In this document: positions 37,270-46,564 of the stretch, piece by piece | Layout of the letters: each line of letters opens with the position of its first letter | Position numbering within the stretch: the first letter of the stretch is position 1 | Origin: Saccharopolyspora elongata | Lineage (GTDB): Bacteria; Actinomycetota; Actinomycetes; Mycobacteriales; Pseudonocardiaceae | NCBI RefSeq assembly: GCF_004348985.1 | Contig: NZ_SMKW01000026.1 | Location: 54,639 to 118,638, forward strand | Direction: 5' to 3' | Length of the DNA: 64,000 nucleotides | The notes under the pieces: model-generated | Told to the model about the DNA's origin: nothing | Seen by the model: only the letters and a program-made list of their open reading frames with translations | The model's database searches: none | Program-made: the position numbers and the translations under genes

Positions 37270-37509
37270 GTGCGTACTTCCGCTCGACTCTTCGGCGCTG
37301 CCACTGCCGCGGCCGCAATGCTGGCGATCGGTTCCCCCGCGTTCGCCGACAGCTACGACAACGACGGGATCAACCTGCTGAACGACAACAACGTCAGCGT
37401 GTTGCCGATTCAGCTGTGCGGCAACAACGTCGGTGTCCTGGCAATCGTGGCGCCGATCGGGTCGCCGCAGATCAACAAGTGCGTCAACGCGCCGATCTTG
37501 GACCACTGA
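37270..37509 (+). CDS. Chaplin-like small secreted protein
   Basis: 79 residues. Signal peptide of 26 residues ending GSPAFA-DS. The mature protein has DGINLLNDNNVSVLPIQLC, then GNNVGVLAIVAPIGSPQINK and CVN: two Cys spaced as in the chaplin domain, with alternating hydrophobic strands. Chaplins are amyloid-forming surface proteins of sporulating actinomycetes. This short single-domain form lacks a sortase signal, so it would be a free surface protein. GTG at 37270; TTG 37258 is a possible longer start. Own promoter likely in the 214-bp gap after rnj. Confidence 0.8.
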   Translation: MRTSARLFGAATAAAAMLAIGSPAFADSYDNDGINLLNDNNVSVLPIQLCGNNVGVLAIVAPIGSPQINKCVNAPILDH

Positions 37510-37533
37510 CGCACGACCTCGTCACCTAGGACA

Positions 37534-37626
37534 AAGTGCCGGTCTCCCTCGCGGAGGCCGGCACTTCGCTTGTTGCCGGGCGCGGACGCCGAAGGGTCGG
37601 TCTCCGTGTGGAGGCCGGCCCTTCGG
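37534..37626. terminator. Two back-to-back hairpins between chaplin-like gene and S33 peptidase
   Basis: First stem AAGTGCCGGTCTCC/GGAGGCCGGCACTT (37534-37547 with 37553-37566). Second stem is CCGAAGGGTCGGTCTCC with its complement (37589-37605 with 37610-37626). The hairpins share the core GGTCTCC...GGAGGCC and look duplicated. One faces each of the two convergent genes. Confidence 0.75.
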
Positions 37627-37633
37627 CGGGTTA

Positions 37634-39214
37634 TCAGTGCCAGCTGGCTTGCAGGGCTTCTTGCAGGACCGCGGGTTGTTGCGGGCGGACCTTCAGCGCG
37701 CCCACGCCCTCCGGGGTCGGTTGCGGAAGCGGCTCGCACGTGGTGTCCGGACCGTCACCCGGCTTGCGGGCCGGCAGCTTCCCGGTGGCCAGGTAGTCGG
37801 CGATCTGGTCGTCCAGGCAGGCGTTTCCGCCGAGCGAGCCCGAGTGCGTGGTGCCGCCGGGCAGGCTGATCAGGCTGGCGTTCGGGAAGCGCTTGCGGGC
37901 TTCCAGCGCGCCGGGGAACGGGGTCGCGGCGTCCAGTTCCTCGCTGATCAGCAGCGCGTCGGTCACCTTGCTGCCGTCGACCTCGACCGGCTTGCCCGGC
38001 TTCGCCGGCCACGAGCGGCACGGCGCGTTGTACCAGGCGTTGGCCCACGTCTCGAACGGCGCCTTCGCGTGCACCTCCCAGTTGTCCTTGCGCCACTGCT
38101 GCCAGCTCTGCGGCCACTTCACGTCGGTGCACTGCACCGCCAGGTAGACCGCGAAGCCGTTGTCGTCGCCGGGCGGGTTGGCGCCGTCGTAGATCTTCTT
38201 CAGCGACTCCCAGTCGCCGCCCCGCACCCAGCCCGAGAACGCCTTGGCGCGGCGGTCCCAGGTCGCCTGCGAGTAGCCCGCGTTCAGGAACAGGTCGGTC
38301 CACTCGTCGGAGCCGATCACGTCACCGGCCGGCTGCTGGTCGAGTTTGGCGAGCTGCTCGTAGTAGAGCTTCTCCACGTCGGCGCCGGTGGTGCCCAGGC
38401 GGTAGGTGGCGTCGTTCTTCGCGATCCAGTCGAAGAAGATCTTGATGTTGCGGTCGAAGGCCACGTCCTGGTTCAGGTTCGCGTCGTACCAGACGTCGTC
38501 GACGTTCACGACGCCGTCCATCACGACCCGGCGCATCCGCTCGGGGTGCAGGGTGCCGTAGACCTGGCCGAGGTAGGTGCCGTACGAGAAGCCGTAGTAG
38601 TTGATCTGCTCGACGCCCAGCGCCTTCCGGATGCTGTCCATGTCCTCGACGACATCCGTGGTCTTGATGTGCTCGATCAGCTTGCCGTTGTTCCCGCACG
38701 CCCGCGCGTAGCCCTCGGACCGGTTGAGCCAGGCCTTCTCCAGCTCCGGGGCGGTCGGCACGTAGTGCGGGCGGTTGTAGGAGAAGTAGTTCGGGTCGCA
38801 GGAGAGCGCGGGCCGGCTGGAACCCACCCCGCGCGGGTCGAACCCGATCCAGTCGTAGGCGGCGCCGGCGCCCTTCGGCACGTACGCGCCGAGCATCGAC
38901 AGGGTCAGCCCGGATCCGCCCGGGCCGCCCGGGTTGACCAGCATGACGCCCTGGTACTGGTCGTCGGGCACGGTGTGCTTGATCCGCGAGATCGCGAGCG
39001 AGACCTGCTCGCCCGCCGGATCGGCGTAGTCCATCGGGGCGGTGACCATCCCGCACTCCGCCCCGGCCTTCTGCAGGTTCGGGTCCTCGCACTGGCCCCA
39101 TTGGACCGGTGCGGGTTGGAAGACCGGTCCGGGCGCGGCCGTTGCCGAGCCGATGGCAGGCGACAAACCGACCAGCAGACCGGCTGCCATGGCAGCGGTG
39201 ACGACTTTTCTCAT
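37634..39214 (-). CDS. Secreted S33-family alpha/beta-hydrolase (tripeptidyl aminopeptidase-like)
   Basis: 526 residues. Signal MRKVVTAAMAAGLLVGLSPA, then an alpha/beta-hydrolase: oxyanion region MLVNPGGPGGSGLTLSML, IGFDPRGVGSSRP, nucleophile elbow YYGFSYGTYLG with catalytic Ser. The C-terminal TAP-like domain contains LLISEELDAATPFPGALEAR and GTTHSGSLGGNACLDDQIADY with the catalytic His. Resembles Streptomyces secreted tripeptidyl aminopeptidases and mycobacterial CaeA. It clips peptides or esters outside the cell. ATG 39214; the 52 residues further upstream in the frame lack signal character. Confidence 0.9.
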   Translation of the reverse strand: MRKVVTAAMAAGLLVGLSPAIGSATAAPGPVFQPAPVQWGQCEDPNLQKAGAECGMVTAPMDYADPAGEQVSLAISRIKHTVPDDQYQGVMLVNPGGPGGSGLTLSMLGAYVPKGAGAAYDWIGFDPRGVGSSRPALSCDPNYFSYNRPHYVPTAPELEKAWLNRSEGYARACGNNGKLIEHIKTTDVVEDMDSIRKALGVEQINYYGFSYGTYLGQVYGTLHPERMRRVVMDGVVNVDDVWYDANLNQDVAFDRNIKIFFDWIAKNDATYRLGTTGADVEKLYYEQLAKLDQQPAGDVIGSDEWTDLFLNAGYSQATWDRRAKAFSGWVRGGDWESLKKIYDGANPPGDDNGFAVYLAVQCTDVKWPQSWQQWRKDNWEVHAKAPFETWANAWYNAPCRSWPAKPGKPVEVDGSKVTDALLISEELDAATPFPGALEARKRFPNASLISLPGGTTHSGSLGGNACLDDQIADYLATGKLPARKPGDGPDTTCEPLPQPTPEGVGALKVRPQQPAVLQEALQASWH

Positions 39215-39449
39215 GTTTGCCCCGTCTGTCCAGTTTGGTGCGCCCGAATGGCGACCAGTGTGGACAGTTAACGGGATCAGTCGAGGTCGGACCCCATGGT
39301 TGGCGAAAATTGGCCTACCCGTGTGCTCCCGCCGCCGGCCCGCTGAGCGCGGCCGTGACGTGGTGGCCAAGAGGTCTCAGGACTGGATTGCGATCGGGAC
39401 TTCGCACCACATCGCGCACCTGGCTGCTAGGGGAGATCGCGCGGCGTGA

Positions 39450-40286
39450 TCACGGGCGCCAGGGGCTGGGTTTGTCGGTGGCCGGGCGCGTCGGGTCGAA
39501 GTGGTGGGGCGCTCCGAGTTCTCCCTCTCGCAGCGGCACCATGCCGGTTGCGAGGGACCGCATGATGCGGTCGCGGGCCCTGGTCGCGTCGCCGACCCGG
39601 TCCGCGGACAGGTCGCTGAGGTCCACCGGGGCTCCGAAGTGGACCTTCAGCTTCGGTCGGCGGCGGACGGCCCGCAGCCACGACGCGAACAGGATCCAGA
39701 GGTCGCCGGTCTTCTCGACGCGGACCATGCCGTAGCACATCGCCTCGTGGGCGCCCCACTGGCTGACCGGCACCACCGTGGCGCCGGAGGCCAGCGCCAT
39801 CCGGGCCGCGCCCGTCTTCCCGCGCTCCGGCCACATGTCCGGTTCGAGGGTGATGCGGCCCTCCGGGTACATCAGCACCGGGTGGTGATCGCTGGTCAGC
39901 GCCGTGACCACCCGGCCCAGCGCCTCGCCCGCGGTGCTCTTGCCGCGGTCGGCGCGGACGTGCCGGCAGGTGCGGAGCACCGTGCCCAGCACTGGCGTGT
40001 CGAAGAGCCCGCCGGTGGCGAGGAAGCGCGGCGCGAGGCGGCGGGTGCGGCAGGCCGCGATCAGCACCAGCGCGTCGAGGTTGCCGATGTGGTTGGCGGC
40101 CAGCAGCAGCGGCTTGCCGCGCACCGAATCCGGCACGTCGCCGGTGACCTCCAGACGCCCGGTCAGCCCGATGATCGCGCGGTCGACCCGCATCAGCGCG
40201 CGCCACAGCAGCGGCGCGTCGCGGAACAGCTTCTCGCGGTCGGTTCGGCGTGTCGGCTCGTTCGGACTGGAAGGTAGGGCGACCAT
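39450..40286 (-). CDS. PlsC-type 1-acyl-glycerol-3-phosphate acyltransferase
   Basis: 278 residues. Lysophospholipid acyltransferase motifs: NHIGNLD (H-x4-D, acyl-transfer site), GLFDTPVLGTVLRTCRHVRA, and YPEGRITLEPDMW (the EG-R/T motif), then VVPVSQWGAHEAM. Makes phosphatidic acid for membrane or triacylglycerol synthesis, or modifies another lipid. The start is ATG 40286; longer upstream frames lie antisense to ftsK. Divergent from ftsK with a 120-bp shared gap. Confidence 0.88.
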   Translation of the reverse strand: MVALPSSPNEPTRRTDREKLFRDAPLLWRALMRVDRAIIGLTGRLEVTGDVPDSVRGKPLLLAANHIGNLDALVLIAACRTRRLAPRFLATGGLFDTPVLGTVLRTCRHVRADRGKSTAGEALGRVVTALTSDHHPVLMYPEGRITLEPDMWPERGKTGAARMALASGATVVPVSQWGAHEAMCYGMVRVEKTGDLWILFASWLRAVRRRPKLKVHFGAPVDLSDLSADRVGDATRARDRIMRSLATGMVPLREGELGAPHHFDPTRPATDKPSPWRP

Positions 40287-40405
40287 GATGGTCGAGGATC
40301 TCACGCGCGCTGCGCCGGTTGGAGCGTATTGCCCGAAAAACGGCCGAGCTGCGATCTCCCGTGGCTGGTGTGACGCGCGAGGCGGGTGGAGATACCGTGT
40401 GGGGC

Positions 40406-42901
40406 ATGGCGAGCCGGACATCGAACGGGGGACGGGGCTCGTCGCGTGGCAAAAGCGCGACCAAGAGTAACGGCTCCGCCGCCAGGAGTGGCGGATCGGG
40501 CAGGTCGGGCACCACGCGGAAGAGCACCGGGAGCGCCAAGCCCCGCCCCGGATCGACGCACGCACCCCGCAGACCAGCACCGAAGCGATCCGCCAGGACG
40601 AGTTCCAAGGGCGGCGGGAGCATCGCGCGCGGCGTCGGGAGCGTGGTCCGGGCGGTGGGCAAGACCAAGGAACTCGACCCCGCGCACCGGCGCGACGGGT
40701 TGGCGCTGATCTTCCTCGCGACCGCGGTGATCGCCGCCGCCGGCGTCTGGTGGCAGGCCGGCGGCCCGGTCGGGCACTGGTTCGACTGGGCGCTGCGCTC
40801 GGTCATCGGCGTGGCGGCCGTGGTGCTGCCGATCGTGCTGCTGGTCACCGCCGTGCTCCTGATGCGTACCGAGACCAGCGCTGAGGCACGGCCCCGCGTG
40901 GTGATCGGGGCGATGCTGCTGATCTTCACCACGCTCGGCGTCCTGCACATCGTGTCCGGCGCCCCGCTCGATCCCGAGAAGTGGGCGAACGCCGGCGGGG
41001 CCCTGGGCTTCGTCGCCGGCGGCCCGCTCGCGCAAGGGCTCACCGGCTGGGTCGCGGCGCCGGTGCTGGTGCTGATCGGGCTGTTCGGACTGCTCGTGCT
41101 CACCGGCACGCCGGTGCGCGAGGTGGCGGCCCGGTTGCGCGGTCTCGGGCAGGAGGCCGAGGCGGCCCGCCCGGCGGCTGCCGCCACCAAGGATCTGGAG
41201 GCAGATCCCGCTTCGGTCAAGCTGCGTCGGCCGTCCCGCCGTCGCCAGGCGGCGATGTCCGACGAGGACCGGCAGCTGTCGCTGGAGGACGTGCCCGAAG
41301 AGCAGCCCAAGCCCGCCAAGGCGAAGGCCGCCGCGGTGCCCGCCAAACCGGTCGCCGAAGCCGCCGAGGAGAAGCCGAAGAAGAGCAGCAAGCCGCAGAT
41401 CAGCCGCAGCGTCGAAGGCGACTACCAGTTGCCGCCGCTGGACGTGCTCACCGACGGCGACCCGCCGAAGAGCCGCAGCCGCGCCAACGACGCCATGATC
41501 GAGGCGATCACCGCGGTGCTGGAGCAGTTCAACATCGACGCCCAGGTCACCGGCTTCACCCGGGGGCCGACCGTGACCCGCTACGAGGTCGAGCTCGGCC
41601 CCGGCGTGAAGGTCGAGAAGATCACCGCGCTGACCAAGAACATCGCCTACGCCGCCGCGACCGACAACGTCCGGCTGCTGGCGCCGATCCCGGGCAAGTC
41701 CGCGGTGGGCATCGAGGTGCCCAACAGCGACCGGGAGATGGTGCGGCTGGGCGACGTCCTGCGCTCCGCCGAGGCGGGCAAGGACAGCCACCCGCTGGTG
41801 ATGGGGCTGGGCAAGGACATCGAAGGCCACATGGTCACCGCGAACCTGGCGAAGATGCCGCACCTGCTGGTGGCCGGCTCGACCGGGTCCGGTAAGTCCA
41901 GCTTCGTCAACTCGATGCTGGTGTCGCTGCTCGCGCGGGCCACCCCGCAGGAGGTCAGGATGATCCTGATCGACCCGAAGATGGTGGAGCTGACGCCGTA
42001 CGAGGGCATCCCGCACCTGATCACGCCCATCATCACCCAGCCGAAGAAGGCCGCCGCCGCGCTGGCCTGGCTGGTGGAGGAGATGGAGCAGCGCTACCAG
42101 GACATGCAGGCCAACCGGGTGCGCCACATCGACGACTTCAACCGGAAGGTCTCCTCGGGCGAGATCACCGCGCCGCTGGGCAGCGAACGCGAGTACCGGC
42201 CGTACCCGTACATCCTGGCCATCGTCGACGAGCTCGCCGACCTGATGATGACCGCACCGCGCGACGTCGAGGACGCCATCGTGCGGATCACCCAGAAGGC
42301 GCGGGCCGCCGGCATCCATCTGGTGCTGGCGACCCAGCGCCCGTCGGTGGACGTGGTGACGGGCCTGATCAAGACGAACGTGCCGTCGCGGCTGGCGTTC
42401 GCGACGTCGTCGCTGACCGATTCGCGGGTCATCCTGGACCAGCCGGGTGCCGAGAAGCTGATCGGCATGGGCGATGCGCTGTACCTGCCGATGGGGGCGT
42501 CCCGGCCGGTCCGGGTGCAGGGCTCGTTCGTCGGTGACGACGAGATCCACCGCATCGTCTCGTACACCAAGGACCAGGCCGACCCGGAGTACACCGACGG
42601 CGTCACGGCGGCGAAGGCGGGCGAGAAGAAGGAAGTCGACTCCGACATCGGTGACGACCTCGACGTCCTGCTGCAGGCCACCGAACTGGTGGTGACCAGC
42701 CAGTTCGGCTCCACCTCGATGTTGCAGCGCAAGCTGCGGGTCGGGTTCGCCAAGGCCGGCCGGCTCATGGACCTGCTGGAATCGCGCGGCGTCGTCGGGC
42801 CGTCGGAGGGTTCGAAGGCGCGCGAGGTGCTGGTCAAACCGGACGAGCTGGAGAACACGCTGTTCTCGATCCGCGGCGGGCCGCCACCGGATGCCGAGTG
42901 A
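40406..42901 (+). CDS. ftsK: DNA translocase FtsK/SpoIIIE
   Basis: 831 residues. Basic Ser/Gly/Lys-rich N-terminus (about 1-90), four membrane helices (about 100-250), linker, then the motor: alpha/beta ATPase with Walker A AGSTGSGKSSFVNSML (about 490), LIDPKMVELTPYEGIPHL, and Walker B ILAIVDELADLMM. The C-terminal gamma winged helix is SMLQRKLRVGFAKAGRLMDL. It pumps chromosome DNA through the septum. ATG 40406 follows family convention; GTG 40397, with GGTGGAG at ideal distance, is an equally good start. Followed by a long terminator. Confidence 0.95.
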   Translation: MASRTSNGGRGSSRGKSATKSNGSAARSGGSGRSGTTRKSTGSAKPRPGSTHAPRRPAPKRSARTSSKGGGSIARGVGSVVRAVGKTKELDPAHRRDGLALIFLATAVIAAAGVWWQAGGPVGHWFDWALRSVIGVAAVVLPIVLLVTAVLLMRTETSAEARPRVVIGAMLLIFTTLGVLHIVSGAPLDPEKWANAGGALGFVAGGPLAQGLTGWVAAPVLVLIGLFGLLVLTGTPVREVAARLRGLGQEAEAARPAAAATKDLEADPASVKLRRPSRRRQAAMSDEDRQLSLEDVPEEQPKPAKAKAAAVPAKPVAEAAEEKPKKSSKPQISRSVEGDYQLPPLDVLTDGDPPKSRSRANDAMIEAITAVLEQFNIDAQVTGFTRGPTVTRYEVELGPGVKVEKITALTKNIAYAAATDNVRLLAPIPGKSAVGIEVPNSDREMVRLGDVLRSAEAGKDSHPLVMGLGKDIEGHMVTANLAKMPHLLVAGSTGSGKSSFVNSMLVSLLARATPQEVRMILIDPKMVELTPYEGIPHLITPIITQPKKAAAALAWLVEEMEQRYQDMQANRVRHIDDFNRKVSSGEITAPLGSEREYRPYPYILAIVDELADLMMTAPRDVEDAIVRITQKARAAGIHLVLATQRPSVDVVTGLIKTNVPSRLAFATSSLTDSRVILDQPGAEKLIGMGDALYLPMGASRPVRVQGSFVGDDEIHRIVSYTKDQADPEYTDGVTAAKAGEKKEVDSDIGDDLDVLLQATELVVTSQFGSTSMLQRKLRVGFAKAGRLMDLLESRGVVGPSEGSKAREVLVKPDELENTLFSIRGGPPPDAE

Positions 42902-42949
42902 TAACGGCAACGTCCCCGCATCTCCTGGATGCGGGGACGTTGCCGTTAT
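42902..42949 (+). terminator. ftsK terminator
   Basis: Near-perfect stem of about 21 bp (42902-42922 with 42928-42949), half-site TAACGGCAACGTCCCCGCAT, 5-nt loop, overlapping the stop codon and followed by CGCGTTTT: a textbook intrinsic terminator for this genome. Confidence 0.88.
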
Positions 42950-43119
42950 CCGCGTTTTAACCGGCATTTTCTCGGCCGGTTCTGCCGGGTTAGTACTGCT
43001 CCGTTTGCGCTTCCCAGATTGCGCTGAACGGAATTGTTCGAAGGGTTGATCTCCCGGTTCCTTGCGATAGTGTCCCGCCCGCTGACGGTTTATCCGCCGC
43101 GATTTCGAAGGGCTCTCGC

Positions 43120-44400
43120 ATGGTCGTCCGGAAAGTCCGCGCCTGGTTATCGGTGTTGTTCGCCGCGTTGCTGCTGGTGGTGGGATTTCAGCAGATCGCG
43201 GCTGGTGTCCCGGCCGGTGGGCAGGATGTGGCGCCGTCCGATGTGGACAAGGGTGAGCTGTTGCGCACCGGCGGCAGCAGCTATCCGCGAATGGTGCGGT
43301 TGCAGCACTCCGGCCTGGCAGACGGGCGCGTGCTGGCCAGCATGACGACCTATGTGGACCGCGCCGGTTTCGCGGTCATCTACGAAAGCCGCGACGACGG
43401 CGAGACGTTCCGGCAGATCGGCGAGATCCGCGACCCGGAGGGCGCGGACGCGAAGGGCATGTGCTGCTCGACGTTGTACGAGTTGCCGCGGCAGGTCGGC
43501 GACATGCCCGCCGGAACCCTGCTGTGGGCGGGCACCGCCGGCGTCGGCGCGGACCCGGAGGAGCGGCACAGCAGCATCCGGGTGTGGCGCAGCGACGACC
43601 ACGGGCGAACCTGGAGCTTCCTGTCGACCATCGTGCAGGCGCCGGTCGGGCCGGGCGTGTGGGAGCCCGAGTTCACGGTGTCCGCGCAGGGCGATCTGGT
43701 CGCGTTCTATTCCGACGACGGCGATCCGAAGCACGACCAGAAGATGGTCCAGGTGCGTTCCGCGGACGGTCGCAATTGGACCGATCTGCGGGAAACGCTG
43801 AAGAACGACAAGTTCACGGTGCGTCCCGGGATGTCCGGGATCCGGCAGCTGCCGGACGGCACGTATGTGATGGTCTACGAGGTCTGCAACTACGATCCGG
43901 TGCACATCTGCACGGTGTGGATGCGGACCTCGGCCGACGGCTGGGATTTCGGCGACCCGTATGACCTGGGCACGGAAATCGTGTCGGAAACCGGCGGGCA
44001 GCCGCTGGGCACGCCGACGATCGCGTGGGCGCCGGGGCCCGGCCCGAACGGCCGGCTGGTGCTGGCCTACCAGATGCTCGGCGGCGACAACGGCGGTTGG
44101 GCGCCGGGCAACGGGCGCACGCTGATGGTCAACGACAACCCGTCCGACCTGGCACGGGGATGGCGGGAGATCCCGTCACCGGTGCAGCTCAGCTACAACA
44201 AGGGCAGCGTCTGCCGCAACTTCAGCCCGACCGTGTTGCCGACGTCGGACGGGAAGTCGCTCATCCACATCACGACGGACTTCGAGAAGTACATCGGCGG
44301 ACCGTGCGAGGCGTTCCACGCGACGGGCCCGATCGACGCGACGGCCGGAACGGCGAGCAGCCACGACGTCAAGCCGTTGGACCCGCGCCCCGGCCGCTGA
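43120..44400 (+). CDS. Secreted sialidase-like beta-propeller (BNR/Asp-box) protein
   Basis: 426 residues. N-terminal signal or anchor VRKVRAWLSVLFAALLLVVG. Then a six-blade-like propeller with Asp-box motifs SRDDGETF and SDDHGRTW and SSYPRMVRLQHSG. Similar proteins are annotated as exo-alpha-sialidase or glycosyl hydrolase family 33-like; the arginine triad of true sialidases cannot be confirmed by eye. Preceded by a 170-bp gap and followed by the family B element. Stand-alone; it probably acts on envelope or environmental glycans. Confidence 0.75.
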   Translation: MVVRKVRAWLSVLFAALLLVVGFQQIAAGVPAGGQDVAPSDVDKGELLRTGGSSYPRMVRLQHSGLADGRVLASMTTYVDRAGFAVIYESRDDGETFRQIGEIRDPEGADAKGMCCSTLYELPRQVGDMPAGTLLWAGTAGVGADPEERHSSIRVWRSDDHGRTWSFLSTIVQAPVGPGVWEPEFTVSAQGDLVAFYSDDGDPKHDQKMVQVRSADGRNWTDLRETLKNDKFTVRPGMSGIRQLPDGTYVMVYEVCNYDPVHICTVWMRTSADGWDFGDPYDLGTEIVSETGGQPLGTPTIAWAPGPGPNGRLVLAYQMLGGDNGGWAPGNGRTLMVNDNPSDLARGWREIPSPVQLSYNKGSVCRNFSPTVLPTSDGKSLIHITTDFEKYIGGPCEAFHATGPIDATAGTASSHDVKPLDPRPGR

Positions 44401-44404
44401 CGGT

Positions 44405-44522
44405 ACGCGATTTCAATGGAAATCAGAGGTCCGATTTCCATTGAAATTGCGGGAGTTGTCCACAGTCGTCGGCGTGTCGTGGTTCGACACGCCGACGGTA
44501 CGCAATTTCCATGGAAATCGCG
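44405..44522 (-). repeat. Family B three-hairpin intergenic element, copy 2
   Basis: Inverse orientation of 6244-6386. An outer stem of ATTTCAATGGAAATC type (44409-44424/44433-44452), the shared linker GGGAGTTGTCCACAG, a 12-bp GTCGGCGTGTCG stem (44468-44479/44485-44496), and a shorter near-palindrome (44501-44522) replacing the long 23-bp stem of copy 1. Lies between convergent genes, here the sialidase-like gene and lldD. Confidence 0.85.
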
Positions 44523-44527
44523 GGGGA

Positions 44528-45742
44528 TCAGCGGCGGAGTGTGGCGTGGGTGGTGTTGAGGTCGTCGATCGCGTGGACTCCCAGCAGTTGGAGGGTCCGG
44601 ACGATCTCGGCGCGGAGGATGTCCACCGTCTTCTGGACGCCGCGTTCGCCGCCCGCCATCAGGCCGTACAGGTAGGCCCGGCCGATCAGGCACGAGTCCG
44701 CTCCGAGCGCGATCGCCGCGACGATGTCGGCTCCGCTGACGATGCCGGTGTCCAGCAGGATCTCGGCCCGGCCGCCGATGGCCTCGCGGACCGACGGCAG
44801 CAGTTCCAGCATCGTCGGGGCCCGGTCGAGCTGCCGCCCGCCGTGGTTGGACAGCACCACCGCGTTGGCACCCCGCTCGACCACGCGCCGGGCGTCGTCG
44901 GCGTTCTGGATGCCCTTGACGATCAGCGGCCCCTGCCACAGCTCCCGCAGCCACTCCAGGTCCGCGAGGTTCAGCGACGGGTCGAACATCGAGTTGATCA
45001 GTTCCTGCACGGTGCCGGACCAGTGCTTGAAGGTGGCGAACGACAGCGGCTCGGTGGTGAGCAGGTTGAACCACCACGCCGGGTGCATCGCGCCGTCGGC
45101 GATGGTCTTGAGCGTCAGCTCCGGCGGGATCGTCAGGCCGTTGCGGGCGTCGCGCAGGCGCGCGCCGCCGACCGGCGTGTCGACGGTGAGCATCAGCGCT
45201 TCGTAGCCGGCGTCCTGGGCGCGCTGCACCAGTTCTCGGCTGGCCTCGCGGTCGCGCCAGAGGTAGAGCTGGAACCACTTGCGGGAGTTCGGCGCAGCCG
45301 CGGCCACGTCCTCGATCGAGGTGGTGCCCATTGTGGACAGCGCATAGGGGATGCCCGCGCGGTCCGCGACGCGGGCCACCGCGGGCTCGCCCTCGTGGTT
45401 CATCATGCGCGTGAAACCGGTGGGGGCGAAGGAGAACGGCAGCTCGGAGTGGCTGCCGAGCACCGTCCTGCTGGTGTCCACCTTGGACACGTCCTGCAGC
45501 ACGGAGGGGCGGAACTCGACGTTGCGGAAGGCCTGCCGGGCGCGGCGCAGGCTGATCTCGGCCTCGGCGGCGCCGTCGGTGTAGTCGAACACGGCGCGGG
45601 GCGTCCGGCGGCGGGCGATGGCCCGCAGGTCGGCGATCGAGTGGGCGGCCGATAGGCGCCGCTCGGTCGTGTTCAGCTGCGGGGGCTTGACCCGCAGCAG
45701 CGGACGCAGTTCGGACCAGCGCGGAAGTTGCCGCTTGACCAT
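44528..45742 (-). CDS. lldD: FMN-dependent L-lactate dehydrogenase (LldD2-like) / alpha-hydroxy-acid oxidase
   Basis: 404 residues. Flavin TIM barrel: FDYTDGAAEAEISLRRARQA, FAPTGFTRMMNHEGE, STMGTTSIEDVA, KWFQLYLWRD, and the active-site signature VLSNHGGRQLD with catalytic His, then ILLDTGIVSGADIVAAIALG. Closest in feel to mycobacterial LldD2, which oxidises L-lactate to pyruvate in the respiratory chain. The N-terminal VKRQLPRWSELRPLL matches that subfamily. No mycofactocin genes are nearby, arguing against an MftD role. Confidence 0.9.
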   Translation of the reverse strand: MVKRQLPRWSELRPLLRVKPPQLNTTERRLSAAHSIADLRAIARRRTPRAVFDYTDGAAEAEISLRRARQAFRNVEFRPSVLQDVSKVDTSRTVLGSHSELPFSFAPTGFTRMMNHEGEPAVARVADRAGIPYALSTMGTTSIEDVAAAAPNSRKWFQLYLWRDREASRELVQRAQDAGYEALMLTVDTPVGGARLRDARNGLTIPPELTLKTIADGAMHPAWWFNLLTTEPLSFATFKHWSGTVQELINSMFDPSLNLADLEWLRELWQGPLIVKGIQNADDARRVVERGANAVVLSNHGGRQLDRAPTMLELLPSVREAIGGRAEILLDTGIVSGADIVAAIALGADSCLIGRAYLYGLMAGGERGVQKTVDILRAEIVRTLQLLGVHAIDDLNTTHATLRR

Positions 45743-45824
45743 TCGTGTTCCCTTCTCGCCGTGCGCCGGGGCGCGAAGGGCACATTACCTTTTCGTGGCG
45801 GTGGGAAAACCCGGCGAATACGGG

Positions 45825-45855
45825 GGAGGGCGCGTCCCGCTCGGACGCGCCCTCC
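45825..45855 (-). terminator. Terminator of the phospholipase A2 gene
   Basis: Perfect 13-bp stem GGAGGGCGCGTCC/GGACGCGCCCTCC (45825-45837 with 45843-45855), 5-nt loop, 18 bases after the phospholipase stop on the minus strand. Confidence 0.75.
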
Positions 45856-45873
45856 GCCGATCGCGCTCGGTGC

Positions 45874-46443
45874 TCAGCCGTTCGCGCCGAGCCGCACGAC
45901 CTCGCCCGTGGCGTTGACCGCGTGGTACTCCAGCAGCGACCCGGTGCCGGAGAGCACCGGCTTGACCTGCGCCAGTTCGACGGCTTCGGCGGTCGAACCG
46001 CTCGTCGCGCCGAACTCGCGCACCGCGTAGTAGTAGATGTTCGCGGTGCCCTTGCAGACCACGTCGCTGCCGCAGACCGAGTACATGTCGGCCTTGAAGT
46101 TGTCGTCGACCTTCTTGCGGTCGTCCTCGCCGAACCGGTCCTGCCTCTTGTAGTTGCGGTAGCCGAAGTCGTGTCGCTCGCAGCTGGTGCGGAACTTGTA
46201 GCCCAGCGGCTTGTCCGGCGACATCGAACAGCCGTCGGAGGACCAGTCGAGCTGATCCGCGTGGGGCTGTTCGGCGCGGGTTTCGGTGAATACGTCGAGG
46301 GAGAACTCGTACAGGTACTCGTCGGTCACCGCCCGCAGCTGGGTCTGGCTGAGGTCGGCGTGCGCGGTACCGGCGGTGAGCAACAGCGCACCGGTTGCCG
46401 CGGCGCAGGTGAAGAAGCCACGGCGAGCAGGGGAACGTTCCAC
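45874..46443 (-). CDS. Secreted prokaryotic phospholipase A2
   Basis: 189 residues. Signal about 1-29 ending GTAHA. Phospholipase A2 motif LDWSSDGCSMSPDKPLGYKF then SCERHDFGYRNYKRQDRFGE: Ca-binding loop, paired Cys and the catalytic His91-Asp92. Later KADMYSVCGSDVVCKG supplies a further Cys pair. Releases fatty acids from sn-2 of phospholipids outside the cell. The GTG at 46443 has GAGGAG seven bases before it; longer frames add non-secretory sequence. Similar to Streptomyces violaceoruber PLA2. Confidence 0.9.
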   Translation of the reverse strand: MERSPARRGFFTCAAATGALLLTAGTAHADLSQTQLRAVTDEYLYEFSLDVFTETRAEQPHADQLDWSSDGCSMSPDKPLGYKFRTSCERHDFGYRNYKRQDRFGEDDRKKVDDNFKADMYSVCGSDVVCKGTANIYYYAVREFGATSGSTAEAVELAQVKPVLSGTGSLLEYHAVNATGEVVRLGANG

Positions 46444-46564
46444 GGCTGGTCTCCTCGGAGCCGAACGGATCACTCCCCGTGTTATAGCTGTTGCAGATGG
46501 TGTTCGCGGGACGTTCGGGCATCCGGCACGAGAACGATGACCCCGAATTCGACCGGTCGGGGCG

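Noticed and set aside
44528..45742. MftD of a mycofactocin cluster
   Set aside because: No mftA/B/C/E/F genes nearby; N-terminus and length match LldD2-type lactate dehydrogenases.
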